DNA from: Bacteroidota bacterium
Lineage (GTDB): Bacteria; Bacteroidota; Bacteroidia; AKYH767-A; 2013-40CM-41-45
Direction: 5' to 3'
DNA: 64,000 bases
Assembly: GCA_016711505.1 (NCBI GenBank)
Contig: JADJSV010000001.1
Span: 124,001-188,000, forward strand
Each line of letters begins with the position of its first letter. Within the stretch, counting starts at the first letter, position 1. Below are positions 23,721-33,291 of the stretch, in pieces. The notes beneath the pieces are model-generated. The model did no database searches and was not told the DNA's origin. It was given only the letters and a program-made list of their open reading frames with translations. The position numbers were made by a program, and so were the translations under genes.

Positions 23721-26424
23721 ATTTAAAGTCTCCTACCTGCACAATAGTAATCTCCGCCGGAATGATCCATTTTTTCATTGCATCATTTACACGTGTCGTA
23801 TTTAACTGAGCAACTGTTTTGTCAAAGGCATCATCAAATGCCATTGTACGGTTCAGAAATAGGTAATCTGATAATCTGTTTACAAGATACCCATCATCTG
23901 AGCGGTTTTTCTCACGGCTCTGAATGAATCCTGAAATAGCATCTTTCAACTCAGCATCAGTGAAGCCGTCTTTGATCATCTTCGCAAGTTCTTCCTGATA
24001 AGCTGAAATTAATTTGGCAGAATTTTCCGGATTGTAAATTGCATACGAACCAAACTCTCCACTTTGATCAAGTGCCGAAGCTCTTAGCCAGGAACCAACA
24101 CCATAACTTAGTCCATCTTTCTGTCTGATGCGTGTTGCAAGACGGGAATTTAAAAATCCGCCGCCTAACATATAGTTACCTAATATCAATGCCGGATATT
24201 CTCCATTATCATCTTTCAACGTCAGATTTAAACGTGCAGACATAGTTGCATTTTTCTTGTCAGGAGTAATGATCTTATCGTTCTGTGCTGTTGCCTTTGC
24301 ATAATTATCGGCAGCGCGTGTATATTTTTCAGGAGAAGTCCATTTGTCAAGAATTGAATTCAAAGAAGCAAGAACTTTTGTTTCATCAAATTCACCTACA
24401 ACAGCTACTGTAGCGTTTGCACTATTATAAAAATCAGTATACATTTTCTTCAGATCTTCTATTGTCATTTTTTTAACAGCAGCAGTCATTTCATCAAATG
24501 TTGAAGTGTAACGGAAATCTGATTTTGGATACACTCTTGTAAGCTGATCAATTCTCAGAAATGCAATTGCTTGCGGATCGCTTTTCTGCTGATCAATTCC
24601 GGCAAGGATCTCTTCACGCATTTTTTCAAACTCTGCTTTCGGAAATGAAGGTTCGCGTAGAATTTGTTTTACAATTGTCATTACAGGAACAAGGTTATCT
24701 CTTGTTGTACTGATATCAATATTTACAACCTGACCATTACTGGAAATACCAACTTCAGCTTTCATTTTTGCAAGGGTATCGTTGATCTGTTCTTCAGAAA
24801 GATTTTTTGTTCCTTTCATCAGCATTGCTGCAGTAGCGTCAATGAAATCACCTCTGTTCTCCAGACTTTTTTCACTACCAATTCGTAGTGATAATTTCAT
24901 TTTTACAAGATTTCCACGGGTTGTTTTGTTTAGCAAAGCATATTTTCCACCCTCGGTTAATTCTCCGCGGTGAGTTCTTTTTTCAATATTTGCAGGAGTA
25001 GCATCGAATGCTTCTGCTGCTGCTTCAATTGCTTTTCCTTTGTAATTCTTATACGTTTCTTTCAGATCAGGCGAAGGTGGAACAATTGTTCTTGAAGGAT
25101 CTTTTTCAGGAATAAACAAACCTGTTGTCCGGTTTGATGGTTTAAAATAATCAAGCGCAGCACGGTTTACATCTGCCAGTTGGATATTTTCAATGCGATC
25201 ACGATAAAGAAAAATTAATCTCCAGTCACCTGAAGCGATAAATTCACTGATGAATGTTCCTACTAATTCACTCTTGCTGAATGCCAGTTCAAAATCACGA
25301 AGTAAAGAAGTTCTTGCACGATCCAATTCTTCCTGAGTAATAGGATTGCTTTTTAAGTTATCAAGTAAATTCAGCATAGTTTTCTGTACTGAATCAATTG
25401 ATTTTTCTTTCAGGATCTCAGTGTCAAAATAAATATAACCCGGATCTTTCAAAGGAAATACCTGTGCATATACTGAAGATGCAAGTTTAGTTTCAACCAA
25501 TGCTTTATAAAGACGACCGGAAGGTTCGTTAGTAAGTACATGACTTAAGATTTCAATAGCAATATAATCTGGGTGTGAAGCTGAAGGAATGTGATACCCT
25601 GCAGAGGCAGCCTGAATATCACCTACACGGCGAAGAATTACCTGACGTTCCCCGTCTTGCGGCGGCTCTACTGTATATGGCTCTTGTAATTTTCTTGCAG
25701 GACGCGGAATACTTCCAAAGTATTTTGTGATCAATGCAAGAGCTTTTGATTCATCAATTTTACCTGTTACCATTAATACGGCATTATCAGGCTGATAAAA
25801 TTTTCTGTAAAAGGCCTGTAAATTTTCTATAGGAACTTTTTCAATATCTTCTTTGGAACCAATAGTTGATTTACCGTAGTTGTGCCAGATGTATGCAGCT
25901 GACATTACTCTTTCCTGCAATATAGAGGTAGGATAATTTTCACCGCTTTCAAATTCATTTCTTACCACAGAAAATTCTGATTCAAGATCTTTTTTTGCAA
26001 CAAATGAATTCACCATTCGATCTGCTTCCAGAGATAATGCCCAATTGAGATTTTCTTCTGTTGCAGAAAACGTTTCAAAATAATTTGTCCGGTCATACCA
26101 AGTGGTTCCGTTGGGACTCGCTCCATGTGAAGAAAGCTCCTGTGGAATATTCGGATGGTTAGTGGAACCTTTGAACAACATATGTTCAAGTAAATGTGCC
26201 ATTCCGGTTTCACCATATCCTTCCATTCTGGAGCCTACCAGATAAGTGATATTTACTGTTGCAGTTGATTTTGTCTGATCAGGAAAGAGTAGAATCCGAA
26301 GACCATTTGGCAATTCGTATTCTGTGATCCCTTCAACAGATGCATTTTTTTTCGGCTGTATTTGTTGCCCGTAAACATTCAACAGCAAGCAAATTAATAG
26401 CCCCGGTAATAATAGTTTTTTCAT
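23719..26424 (-). CDS. M16 family zinc metallopeptidase, secreted, two-domain
   Basis: A 901-residue insulinase/pitrilysin-type peptidase with a signal peptide (residues 1-19, LLLNVYGQQ). The zinc motif HLLEH (H77, E80, H81) is in the N-terminal half, with the distal Glu in SVVRNEFESGE. The C-terminal half repeats the M16 fold without the zinc motif, as expected of the inactive partner domain (LGGGFLNSRLATRIRQKDGLSYGV). It probably degrades peptides in the periplasm. It has a single-gene context. Confidence 0.93.
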   Translation of the reverse strand: MKKLLLPGLLICLLLNVYGQQIQPKKNASVEGITEYELPNGLRILLFPDQTKSTATVNITYLVGSRMEGYGETGMAHLLEHMLFKGSTNHPNIPQELSSHGASPNGTTWYDRTNYFETFSATEENLNWALSLEADRMVNSFVAKKDLESEFSVVRNEFESGENYPTSILQERVMSAAYIWHNYGKSTIGSKEDIEKVPIENLQAFYRKFYQPDNAVLMVTGKIDESKALALITKYFGSIPRPARKLQEPYTVEPPQDGERQVILRRVGDIQAASAGYHIPSASHPDYIAIEILSHVLTNEPSGRLYKALVETKLASSVYAQVFPLKDPGYIYFDTEILKEKSIDSVQKTMLNLLDNLKSNPITQEELDRARTSLLRDFELAFSKSELVGTFISEFIASGDWRLIFLYRDRIENIQLADVNRAALDYFKPSNRTTGLFIPEKDPSRTIVPPSPDLKETYKNYKGKAIEAAAEAFDATPANIEKRTHRGELTEGGKYALLNKTTRGNLVKMKLSLRIGSEKSLENRGDFIDATAAMLMKGTKNLSEEQINDTLAKMKAEVGISSNGQVVNIDISTTRDNLVPVMTIVKQILREPSFPKAEFEKMREEILAGIDQQKSDPQAIAFLRIDQLTRVYPKSDFRYTSTFDEMTAAVKKMTIEDLKKMYTDFYNSANATVAVVGEFDETKVLASLNSILDKWTSPEKYTRAADNYAKATAQNDKIITPDKKNATMSARLNLTLKDDNGEYPALILGNYMLGGGFLNSRLATRIRQKDGLSYGVGSWLRASALDQSGEFGSYAIYNPENSAKLISAYQEELAKMIKDGFTDAELKDAISGFIQSREKNRSDDGYLVNRLSDYLFLNRTMAFDDAFDKTVAQLNTTRVNDAMKKWIIPAEITIVQVGDFK

Positions 26425-26597
26425 AGATGATTTTATTGAATTTATTTCTGAGGCGATAAATGTATGAAAAAGGAGTTAATAGATATTAGAAGTTAATTAT
26501 TAATGAGTTAATCATCTGGCTGATTGACTGAGTTTTATAAAATTTGTGATTTATTCATCAAATCTTTCTATTTTGCGTCCAATAAAATCATCGAACT

Positions 26598-27347
26598 GTG
26601 GAAAAACTTTTATCCGGAAAAACTGCTCTTATTACCGGAGCTTCAAAAGGTATTGGTCGTGGCATTGCAATTAAACTTGCTGAACAAGGAGCCAATGTTG
26701 CATTTACTTATTTGTCATCTGTTGAAAGAGGGCAGGCATTGGAAAATGAACTTGCTGTTTTTGGAATTAAAGCAAAAGGTTACCGTTCTGATGCAGCTGA
26801 TTTTAAAGCGGCTGATGAACTTATAAATGAAGTGGTAAAAGAATTCGGTACTCTTGATATTGTAATTAATAATGCCGGAATCACACGCGATGGACTTCTG
26901 ATGAGAATGACAGAAGAAAATTTTAATGAAGTGGTCCGCACAAATTTAAATTCGGTTTTCAATATCACAAAAGCATGTCAGCGTCCGATGCTGAAGCAAC
27001 GCAGCGGTTCAATAATAAACATAAGTAGTGTAGTAGGAGTGAAAGGAAATGCAGGACAGGCAAATTATGCTGCTTCTAAAGCGGGGATCATCGGATTTAC
27101 GAAGTCAGTCGCATTAGAATTAGGAAGCAGAAGTATCCGTTGCAATGCAATTGCTCCCGGATTTATCGAAACGGAAATGACAGATGTTTTACCTGCAGAA
27201 ACTGTTAAACAATGGCGCGAAGCTATTCCATTGAAACGCGGTGGAACTCCCGAAGATGTTGCAAATGCAGTGTTATTCCTCGCTTCTGATTTGTCTACAT
27301 ATATTACCGGCCAGGTATTGAATGTTGATGGTGGAATGTTGACATAA
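26598..27347 (+). CDS. fabG: 3-oxoacyl-[acyl-carrier-protein] reductase
   Basis: A 249-residue short-chain dehydrogenase for the ketoreduction step of fatty-acid synthesis. The NADPH glycine motif is TGASKGIGRGIA, NNAG is at about residue 90, the catalytic Ser is in INISSVVG, and the Tyr/Lys pair is in YAASKAG. The gene starts with GTG at 26598, the only start that gives the canonical N-terminus (MEKLLSGKTALITG). The 32-base gap to the next gene allows co-transcription. Confidence 0.95.
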   Translation: MEKLLSGKTALITGASKGIGRGIAIKLAEQGANVAFTYLSSVERGQALENELAVFGIKAKGYRSDAADFKAADELINEVVKEFGTLDIVINNAGITRDGLLMRMTEENFNEVVRTNLNSVFNITKACQRPMLKQRSGSIINISSVVGVKGNAGQANYAASKAGIIGFTKSVALELGSRSIRCNAIAPGFIETEMTDVLPAETVKQWREAIPLKRGGTPEDVANAVLFLASDLSTYITGQVLNVDGGMLT

Positions 27348-27379
27348 TCGATCTGCTTCAAAATTCAAAATTTATACGA

Positions 27380-28788
27380 ATGCAATTTATAAGGCGTCAT
27401 CTTCCTGCTTTCATAATACTTTTAATTACAGGCGCTTTACTTTTATATTTTTCATATAAGAATGAATATTCAGAAGGTGGTCCTGATAATGTCTGGCATT
27501 ACTATTTCTCCCGCTATGCTGTTTCGTACCCTGAATTTTTCCTGCATCATTGGGGAAAACCATTTTTTATTTTATTAAGCACCTCTTTTGCGCAATTTGG
27601 ATTTTATGGATTACAGATATTTAATATTGTAGTTGGTTTAACTGCTGCAATTGTAACTTATAAATTCTGTGAAAAACTCAACCTGAAATTCAATTGGCTT
27701 TCCATTATTCTGCTACTTTTTACTCCATTGTATTTCGCAATGGTTCAGAGTGGAATGACAGAGCCTTTGATGAGTCTTGTATTGATTGCTTCAATGTATT
27801 TATTGTATGAACAAAAATTTCTTGCAGGCGCGATTCTTATGTCGTTTTCTCTTTATACCAGAACGGAAGGATCATTTCTGACCTTGTATGTTTTGTTCTA
27901 TTTACTTTTTATTGGAAAATGGAAATACATACCGTTTCTCGGAGTTGGATTTATCGTCTACTCACTTGCAGGTAAATTTTCCGGACATGATTTTTTATGG
28001 TTTTTTACTGAGAACCCATATAAGGTTGTGAGTCCATATGGTCATGGGCAGTGGATGGACATGTTGAACAGATATAATACAATCTGGGGAAGTCCGCAAT
28101 TGATCGTTTTACTGATAAGTATTCTCGCCTTACTTTTTACTGTTTAAGTTCTTTCACAACTTTTAACAGAAAACAACTTACTCCGGAATTTAAAATTCTT
28201 TTTCTGATTTTTATTCCGGCATTCCTGTTTTTAGTATTCCATGTTGTTGCCTGGAAATTTGGAATGTTTGCTTCACTTGGTTTGGAAAGAGTTCTGGTAT
28301 CGGTATCACCTTTTTGGGTAGTTATATGTTGTTATGGAATTAATAAATTGTTGATTGAGAAACTTTCAAAAAAGTATTCTCTACCTTTAGTTTTAATATT
28401 TTTATTTTTCGTAGTCAGGTCAACTTTTGAAATTTATAAGTATCCACTGAAAGCAAGTTATGATGCAAAAGTTGAATTGGTAGCAGCGAAGTGGTTTAAA
28501 GAAAATTATTCTCAGGATTGTATAATTTATTATGCGCATCCCGGAATCGTATTCAATACAGACAGGAATCCATTTGATAAAGAAAAAAATATTGAACAAT
28601 TTGATCTTAATGTAGAAAAAATGGAAGTAAAGTCACTGCCAACTTATATCTTCTGGGATAGTCAGTTTTCTGAATCAGCATGTAGGTTAAAACTAAACGA
28701 TTTGTTAAATTCTCCTAAAGTTCGATTGATTCATCCATTATTTGAAGATTCAGGCTTTAAATTATATGTTTTTGAATTAGTAAAGTAG
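27380..28788 (+). CDS. Polytopic membrane protein (GT39/PMT-like), frameshifted
   Basis: Two open frames belong to one protein of about 470 residues. The first (to 28147) starts MQFIRRHLPAFIILLITG and has many transmembrane helices with an early PDNVWHYYF loop. The second continues LITPEF-like helices and ends in a soluble domain (YAHPGIVFNTDRNPFD). Adding one T to the T-run at 28133-28137 joins them with no other change. The layout resembles dolichyl-phosphate-mannose-type glycosyltransferases that use polyprenyl-linked sugars, but I see no decisive catalytic motif. Confidence 0.75.
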
Positions 28789-28895
28789 TCCCAAAACTGT
28801 AAATTATCTATATTCGCTTCCATTAATTCTGTCCTGGAATTTTATGGTTCCACTCTTACAGAATATCTGTGTCAAAAAAATCAATCAATAATAAT

Positions 28896-30944
28896 ATGAA
28901 GAAATCAATCTTATTTCTGTTTGCATTATCAATTTTCATTTCCGCAAAGGGTGACTGGCTGACACCGGAATCTTTATGGAAACTGGGAAGAGTTAATGAT
29001 GCACAAATTTCACCTGACGGAAACAGTGTCGTTTACAACATCAGAAATTTTGATGTTCAGAAAAACAAAGGAAATTCTGATCTATGGTTGTACGACTTTA
29101 AAACCAAATCTGTAAAAGCGATTGCAGCTGATTCAATAAACGAAACATCACCACGCTGGAGTAGTGACAGTAAAAGAATATTCTATTTGAGTGATGGTGG
29201 AAGTAGTCAGATCTGGAGTATGAATTCTGATGGAAGTGATAAAAAACAAGTCAGTCAAACTGAAAACGATATCAGCAATTTTGGATTTTCAAGTAACGGA
29301 AGTACCGTCTGGATGACAATGGATGTTCAACTCGATAAATTTCTTGGTAAAGATAAATATCCGGATCTTCCAAAAACAACAGGAAAAGTTTATGATGACC
29401 TGATGATGCGTCACTGGGATTCATGGGCGGATGGGAAATACAGTCATATTTTTGTCTCTTCCGTTGTGAATAATGTGATCGGCTCGCCAACAGATATTCT
29501 GAAAGATGAACATTATGATTCTCCAATGAAACCAAATGGCGGTGATGAAGAAATTGCTGTAAGTCCTGATGGAAAATGGATCGCTTATACATGCAAAAAA
29601 TTAAGTGGCCGTGAGTATGCCATGACAACAAACTCAGATATCTATTTGTATGAAATTGATACAAAGAAAACAACGATTCTTTCCAAAGATAATTCCGGAT
29701 ACGACAAAGCTCCGGCTTTTTCTGCTGATGGAAAATCAATCGCATGGATCTCCTGGGATGAACCGAATAACGAAGCTTCCAAGCAACGCCTGATGATCTA
29801 TGACATTGCAACTCAGACAAAGAAAGACATAACATCTGATTTCGATTTCAATGTAGAAGCTGTTAAATGGTCTGCTTCCGGAAATCGCGTTTATTTCATT
29901 TCAGATATTGCAGCTACTGACCAGATCTTCTATTATGATGTTGCCAATAAGTCAAAAGTAAATTCTATTCTTCAGTTAACGAAAGACACAGCTGATTATA
30001 CAGGATATTCCCTTGCACTTGGTTCAAATGGAAAAGATAAAATTGTTGCAACAAGAATGTCAATTTCAGAACCGGTTGAAGTTTTCACAATTGATGAGAA
30101 GTCAGGGAAATCCGAACAGATTACTTTTACAAATAAAGAGATCCTGAAATCTTATACTCTTGGCAAAGTTGAGAAGCGAATGATCAAAGCAACTGATGGT
30201 AAAGAGATCCTTACATGGGTGATCTATCCTCCGAATTTTGATCCGACGAAAAAATATCCCACACTATTGTATTGTCAGGGTGGACCGCAGTCAACAGTAA
30301 GTCAGTTCTTCTCATACAGATGGAATTTCCAGTTAATGGCTGCGAATCAATATATCGTAGTCGCTCCTTGCAGAAGAGGTATGCCTGGATTTGGTCGTAA
30401 GTGGAATGATCAGATCAGCAAAGACTGGGGTGGACAACCGATGAATGATCTTTTGAGTGCAATTGATTCTGTTTCTAAAGAACCTTTTGTAAATAAGAAC
30501 AGACTAGGTGCAGTTGGAGCGAGCTATGGCGGGTATTCTGTTTTCTGGCTGGAAGGAAATCACAGCAAAAGATTCAAAGCATTTATCTCTCATTGCGGTG
30601 TCTATAATCTTGAGAGTATGATGGCTACTGAAGAGTTATTCTTTAATAATTACGAAATGGACGGCGCATTCTGGAGAACTCCAAAACCAATCAGCTACGA
30701 TAAATTCTCGCCACATCGTTTTGCACAAAACTGGGATACTCCCATACTGATCATTTCTAATGAAAGAGACTATCGTGTTCCATATACTCAAGGACTGGAA
30801 GCATATTCTGCTGCACGTATGAAAAGCATCCCTGCACGATTCCTGAGTTTCCCTGATGAAGGGCATTGGGTATTAAAACCACAAAATAGCATCATGTGGC
30901 AGCGTGAATTTTTCGACTGGCTTGATAAGTACTTGAAACACTAG
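28896..30944 (+). CDS. S9 family prolyl-oligopeptidase-type serine peptidase
   Basis: A secreted peptidase of 682 residues from the ATG at 28896 (MKKSILFLFALSIFIS, signal peptide); an in-frame ATG at 28869 adds nine polar residues and is less likely. The first ~400 residues form a beta-propeller with repeated ISPDGNSVVY and FSADGKSIAW blades. The alpha/beta hydrolase part carries the nucleophile S543 in GASYGGYS, with the Asp in ISNERDYRVP and the His in DEGHWVL. It is DPP4/acylaminoacyl-peptidase-like. A terminator follows. Confidence 0.94.
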   Translation: MKKSILFLFALSIFISAKGDWLTPESLWKLGRVNDAQISPDGNSVVYNIRNFDVQKNKGNSDLWLYDFKTKSVKAIAADSINETSPRWSSDSKRIFYLSDGGSSQIWSMNSDGSDKKQVSQTENDISNFGFSSNGSTVWMTMDVQLDKFLGKDKYPDLPKTTGKVYDDLMMRHWDSWADGKYSHIFVSSVVNNVIGSPTDILKDEHYDSPMKPNGGDEEIAVSPDGKWIAYTCKKLSGREYAMTTNSDIYLYEIDTKKTTILSKDNSGYDKAPAFSADGKSIAWISWDEPNNEASKQRLMIYDIATQTKKDITSDFDFNVEAVKWSASGNRVYFISDIAATDQIFYYDVANKSKVNSILQLTKDTADYTGYSLALGSNGKDKIVATRMSISEPVEVFTIDEKSGKSEQITFTNKEILKSYTLGKVEKRMIKATDGKEILTWVIYPPNFDPTKKYPTLLYCQGGPQSTVSQFFSYRWNFQLMAANQYIVVAPCRRGMPGFGRKWNDQISKDWGGQPMNDLLSAIDSVSKEPFVNKNRLGAVGASYGGYSVFWLEGNHSKRFKAFISHCGVYNLESMMATEELFFNNYEMDGAFWRTPKPISYDKFSPHRFAQNWDTPILIISNERDYRVPYTQGLEAYSAARMKSIPARFLSFPDEGHWVLKPQNSIMWQREFFDWLDKYLKH

Positions 30945-30964
30945 AATTAAATTCGATTTGCTAA

Positions 30965-31015
30965 AAGGGCTGCAAAGGTAATGATTAAGTAAAAAATCAT
31001 ATTTTTGCAGCCCTT
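30965..31015 (+). terminator. Terminator of the S9 peptidase gene, with an embedded -7 box
   Basis: AAGGGCTGCAAA (30965-30976) pairs with TTTGCAGCCCTT (31004-31015) around a 27-base loop. TATTTTTG at 31000-31007 overlaps the 3' arm and lies 19 bases before tRNA-Leu, so it may also serve as the tRNA -7 box; the -33 is weak. Confidence 0.7.
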
Positions 31016-31026
31016 ATTATATTATT

Positions 31027-31106
31027 GTCCGGGTGGCGAAATTGGCAGACGCACCACTTTGAGGGGGTGGCGGGAAACCGTGTGAGTTCGAATCTCATCC
31101 CGGACA
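31027..31106 (+). tRNA. tRNA-Leu (anticodon GAG)
   Basis: A class II tRNA with a perfect acceptor stem (GTCCGGG and CCCGGAC), a TTCGAAT T-loop and a long variable arm. The anticodon loop TTGAGGG gives GAG, which reads CTC and CTT. CCA is not encoded. Confidence 0.95.
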
Positions 31107-31111
31107 CTTTA

Positions 31112-31290
31112 CAGTTTGAGTGTGTGGTGTGAAGTGTGGGAAGTAACAAACGATATTCCGCACTTTACTCTTTATACTTTCTTTTAAATTTGAAGTGTCT
31201 TCAAACTCAAACTGTCTTGCGGATACTTGCCATAATCATGTAAAGTTGTAGTAAGGTCAAATTGTTGTTTCACATTCCACACTCAAACTG
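31112..31290. repeat. Long-range inverted repeat downstream of tRNA-Leu
   Basis: CAGTTTGAGTGTG (31112-31124) and CACACTCAAACTG (31278-31290) are perfect reverse complements. Pairing extends inward to about 31134 and 31268 with a few mismatches. A third CTCAAACTG-type word is at 31208-31218. The enclosed ~130 bases show no gene. Confidence 0.7.
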
Positions 31291-31408
31291 ACTCTCCAGC
31301 CGTTTTTAACATTTTTCCCATATTTCTTACAGTCGTAAGAGAAAGATCATCTCTCACTCAACAAAATAATTTTAGCAAGCTATAAATCTGTAGAAAAACC
31401 ACAGATTT

Positions 31409-33127
31409 ATGTCTTCAAGAAAAACCATTTTAGTTATTCTCCTTGTCATTATTAATGTAATGGCAGCTTTATATACAAAGGCATCGATAAATCCGATGAA
31501 CAGTGCTCAGATAAGTACTGTAAATGCAGGAACGATTCATGGTCCGGCTGCTGTTTGTACGAATCAGTCAACAGTAGTCTACTTTGTTGATGCAATTCCC
31601 GGAGTAATCAATTACGCATGGACATTACCAGCCGGGGCGACAGTTGTTTCCGGTCAAGGGACTTCATCAATTACAATTGATTTCGGATCAACCTTTGGCG
31701 ATATTTGTGTCGCTGCTGATGATGGTACCGGATTCGGTTCTCCATCTTGCCTTGCAACTTATTATGCGCCATCAAAACCATTTGCACCGGATACGATCTA
31801 TGGCCAGATCAATACTGTTTGTCCCGGTCAGACTTTAACTTACAGCATCGAAGAAGATTCAATTGCTCAGGATTACAACTGGATTATTCCATCGCACATG
31901 TCAATTGTTTCCGGTGAGAATACTTCTACTATACAGGTATTAGTTGACACTGGATTTGTCTGGGGTTATTTACGAGCTTCTAAATCGAATTGCAGAGGTA
32001 TTTCTGCCCAATATGTAATTGGAGTATATTCTGCACCGGCAAAACCGGGATCAGTTACCGGAGCAGCCGTTGGAGCATGTTCAAATGGAACTTATACCTA
32101 TTCATTTGCACCGGTACCGGGCGCAACTTCTTATACATGGTATGCACCGCAAGGATGTGTTATTGCTTCTCCTGCGAGTTCAGGAAATCCATTAACAACA
32201 TCAGCATCGACAGTTGAAATTACGTTTCCGTCAAACTTTGTTTACGGTACTCTTTACATTACATCCAACAGTGGTTGTAATTCAAGTGAACTTCGTGAAA
32301 TGCAAGTTCGATCGCTTCCTCAAAAACCGGGCGCTATCAGCGGACCGTTTTATGGAGTTTGTCAATCGAATAGTGTTATGTACAGAATCGATTCTGTTGC
32401 AGGCGCAACTTCTTACAACTGGAATTTTAACAGCAGCTATGTTGTTGTTCATGGAAACGGTAACGATACTATCACAGTTGACTTCTTACCCGGATTTGAT
32501 CATGCAACTTTGTGTCTGACTGCAGACAATGCTTGCGGAAGTAGTATAGCACGGTGCGGAGTTGTATTTGCTCGTCCGCAACTTTGTCACGAAATCGAAG
32601 GACCAACAGGAGCATGTAATTCCATTCCTTCAACAAGTATAGCATTTTATCAGGTCGATTCATTATATGGTGCATCCAATTATGTCTGGAATGTTCCACC
32701 GGGAGCGACAATCATTGCCGGACAGGGCACAACTGAGATCACGGTTGATTATATGGGTGCGTCGAGTGGTAATGTTTCTGTAACTGCAGAAAATTCATGC
32801 GGTATCAGCCCTGAAAGAAATTTAAGTATCGTGGTCAATCCATGTAGGATCAATAGTAGTGGAGAAGTTGTCTATAAAACAGAATTCACTGCTTTCCCAA
32901 ATCCGGCAACTACTGAATTTACGATTCGCTTTGAATCACTAAAAAATACTGATTACACAATTCGTATCCTGGATATAACAGGAAGAGTTGTTGTATCAAG
33001 AAACCGTTACGCAAGTTCCGGTACCAACAATGAAATTTTCAATGTATCAGATCTGCCGCGCGGAATTTATCTGGCGGAGTTAGATCTGGATAACGACAAA
33101 CAATTTATAAAAGTCGTTGTGAAATAA
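31409..33127 (+). CDS. T9SS-sorted adhesin with PKD-like repeats
   Basis: A 572-residue exported protein with an N-terminal hydrophobic leader (ILVILLVIINVMAALY). At least five PKD-like beta modules of ~85 residues follow, each with the pattern GP..VC...Y.VD..PG...Y.W..P.G..V..G.G...I.V.F and ending at a conserved SC or GC. The last ~80 residues (AFPNPATTEFTIRF, TGRVV, LPRGIYLAEL, IKVVVK) form a type A T9SS sorting domain. It is therefore predicted to cross the outer membrane and attach to the surface. Single gene, ended by a terminator. Confidence 0.9.
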   Translation: MSSRKTILVILLVIINVMAALYTKASINPMNSAQISTVNAGTIHGPAAVCTNQSTVVYFVDAIPGVINYAWTLPAGATVVSGQGTSSITIDFGSTFGDICVAADDGTGFGSPSCLATYYAPSKPFAPDTIYGQINTVCPGQTLTYSIEEDSIAQDYNWIIPSHMSIVSGENTSTIQVLVDTGFVWGYLRASKSNCRGISAQYVIGVYSAPAKPGSVTGAAVGACSNGTYTYSFAPVPGATSYTWYAPQGCVIASPASSGNPLTTSASTVEITFPSNFVYGTLYITSNSGCNSSELREMQVRSLPQKPGAISGPFYGVCQSNSVMYRIDSVAGATSYNWNFNSSYVVVHGNGNDTITVDFLPGFDHATLCLTADNACGSSIARCGVVFARPQLCHEIEGPTGACNSIPSTSIAFYQVDSLYGASNYVWNVPPGATIIAGQGTTEITVDYMGASSGNVSVTAENSCGISPERNLSIVVNPCRINSSGEVVYKTEFTAFPNPATTEFTIRFESLKNTDYTIRILDITGRVVVSRNRYASSGTNNEIFNVSDLPRGIYLAELDLDNDKQFIKVVVK

Positions 33128-33153
33128 AGACAGGTTTTTTTGGTTAGACGAGG

Positions 33154-33184
33154 AGCCCCGTTTGGTAATACCAGCGGGGTTTTC
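33154..33184 (+). terminator. Rho-independent terminator after the PKD adhesin gene
   Basis: AGCCCCG (33154-33160) pairs with CGGGGTT (33175-33181) around TTTGGTAATACCAG, which itself can pair internally. A T-run follows, 27 bases after the stop codon. Confidence 0.85.
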
Positions 33185-33291
33185 TTTGACCTGGATTCTC
33201 GGATGTATGGATTAATGGGATTGACTTTAGACTTGTCAAAGTCAGAAGTAAGGTTTTTGTATCAAGTCTAATTTTTTTCAGGCTAGTTCTA

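Noticed and set aside
29272..29835. 187-codon minus-strand open frame inside the S9 peptidase gene
   Set aside because: It is antisense to a conserved propeller-coding region and has the composition of a reverse-strand shadow.
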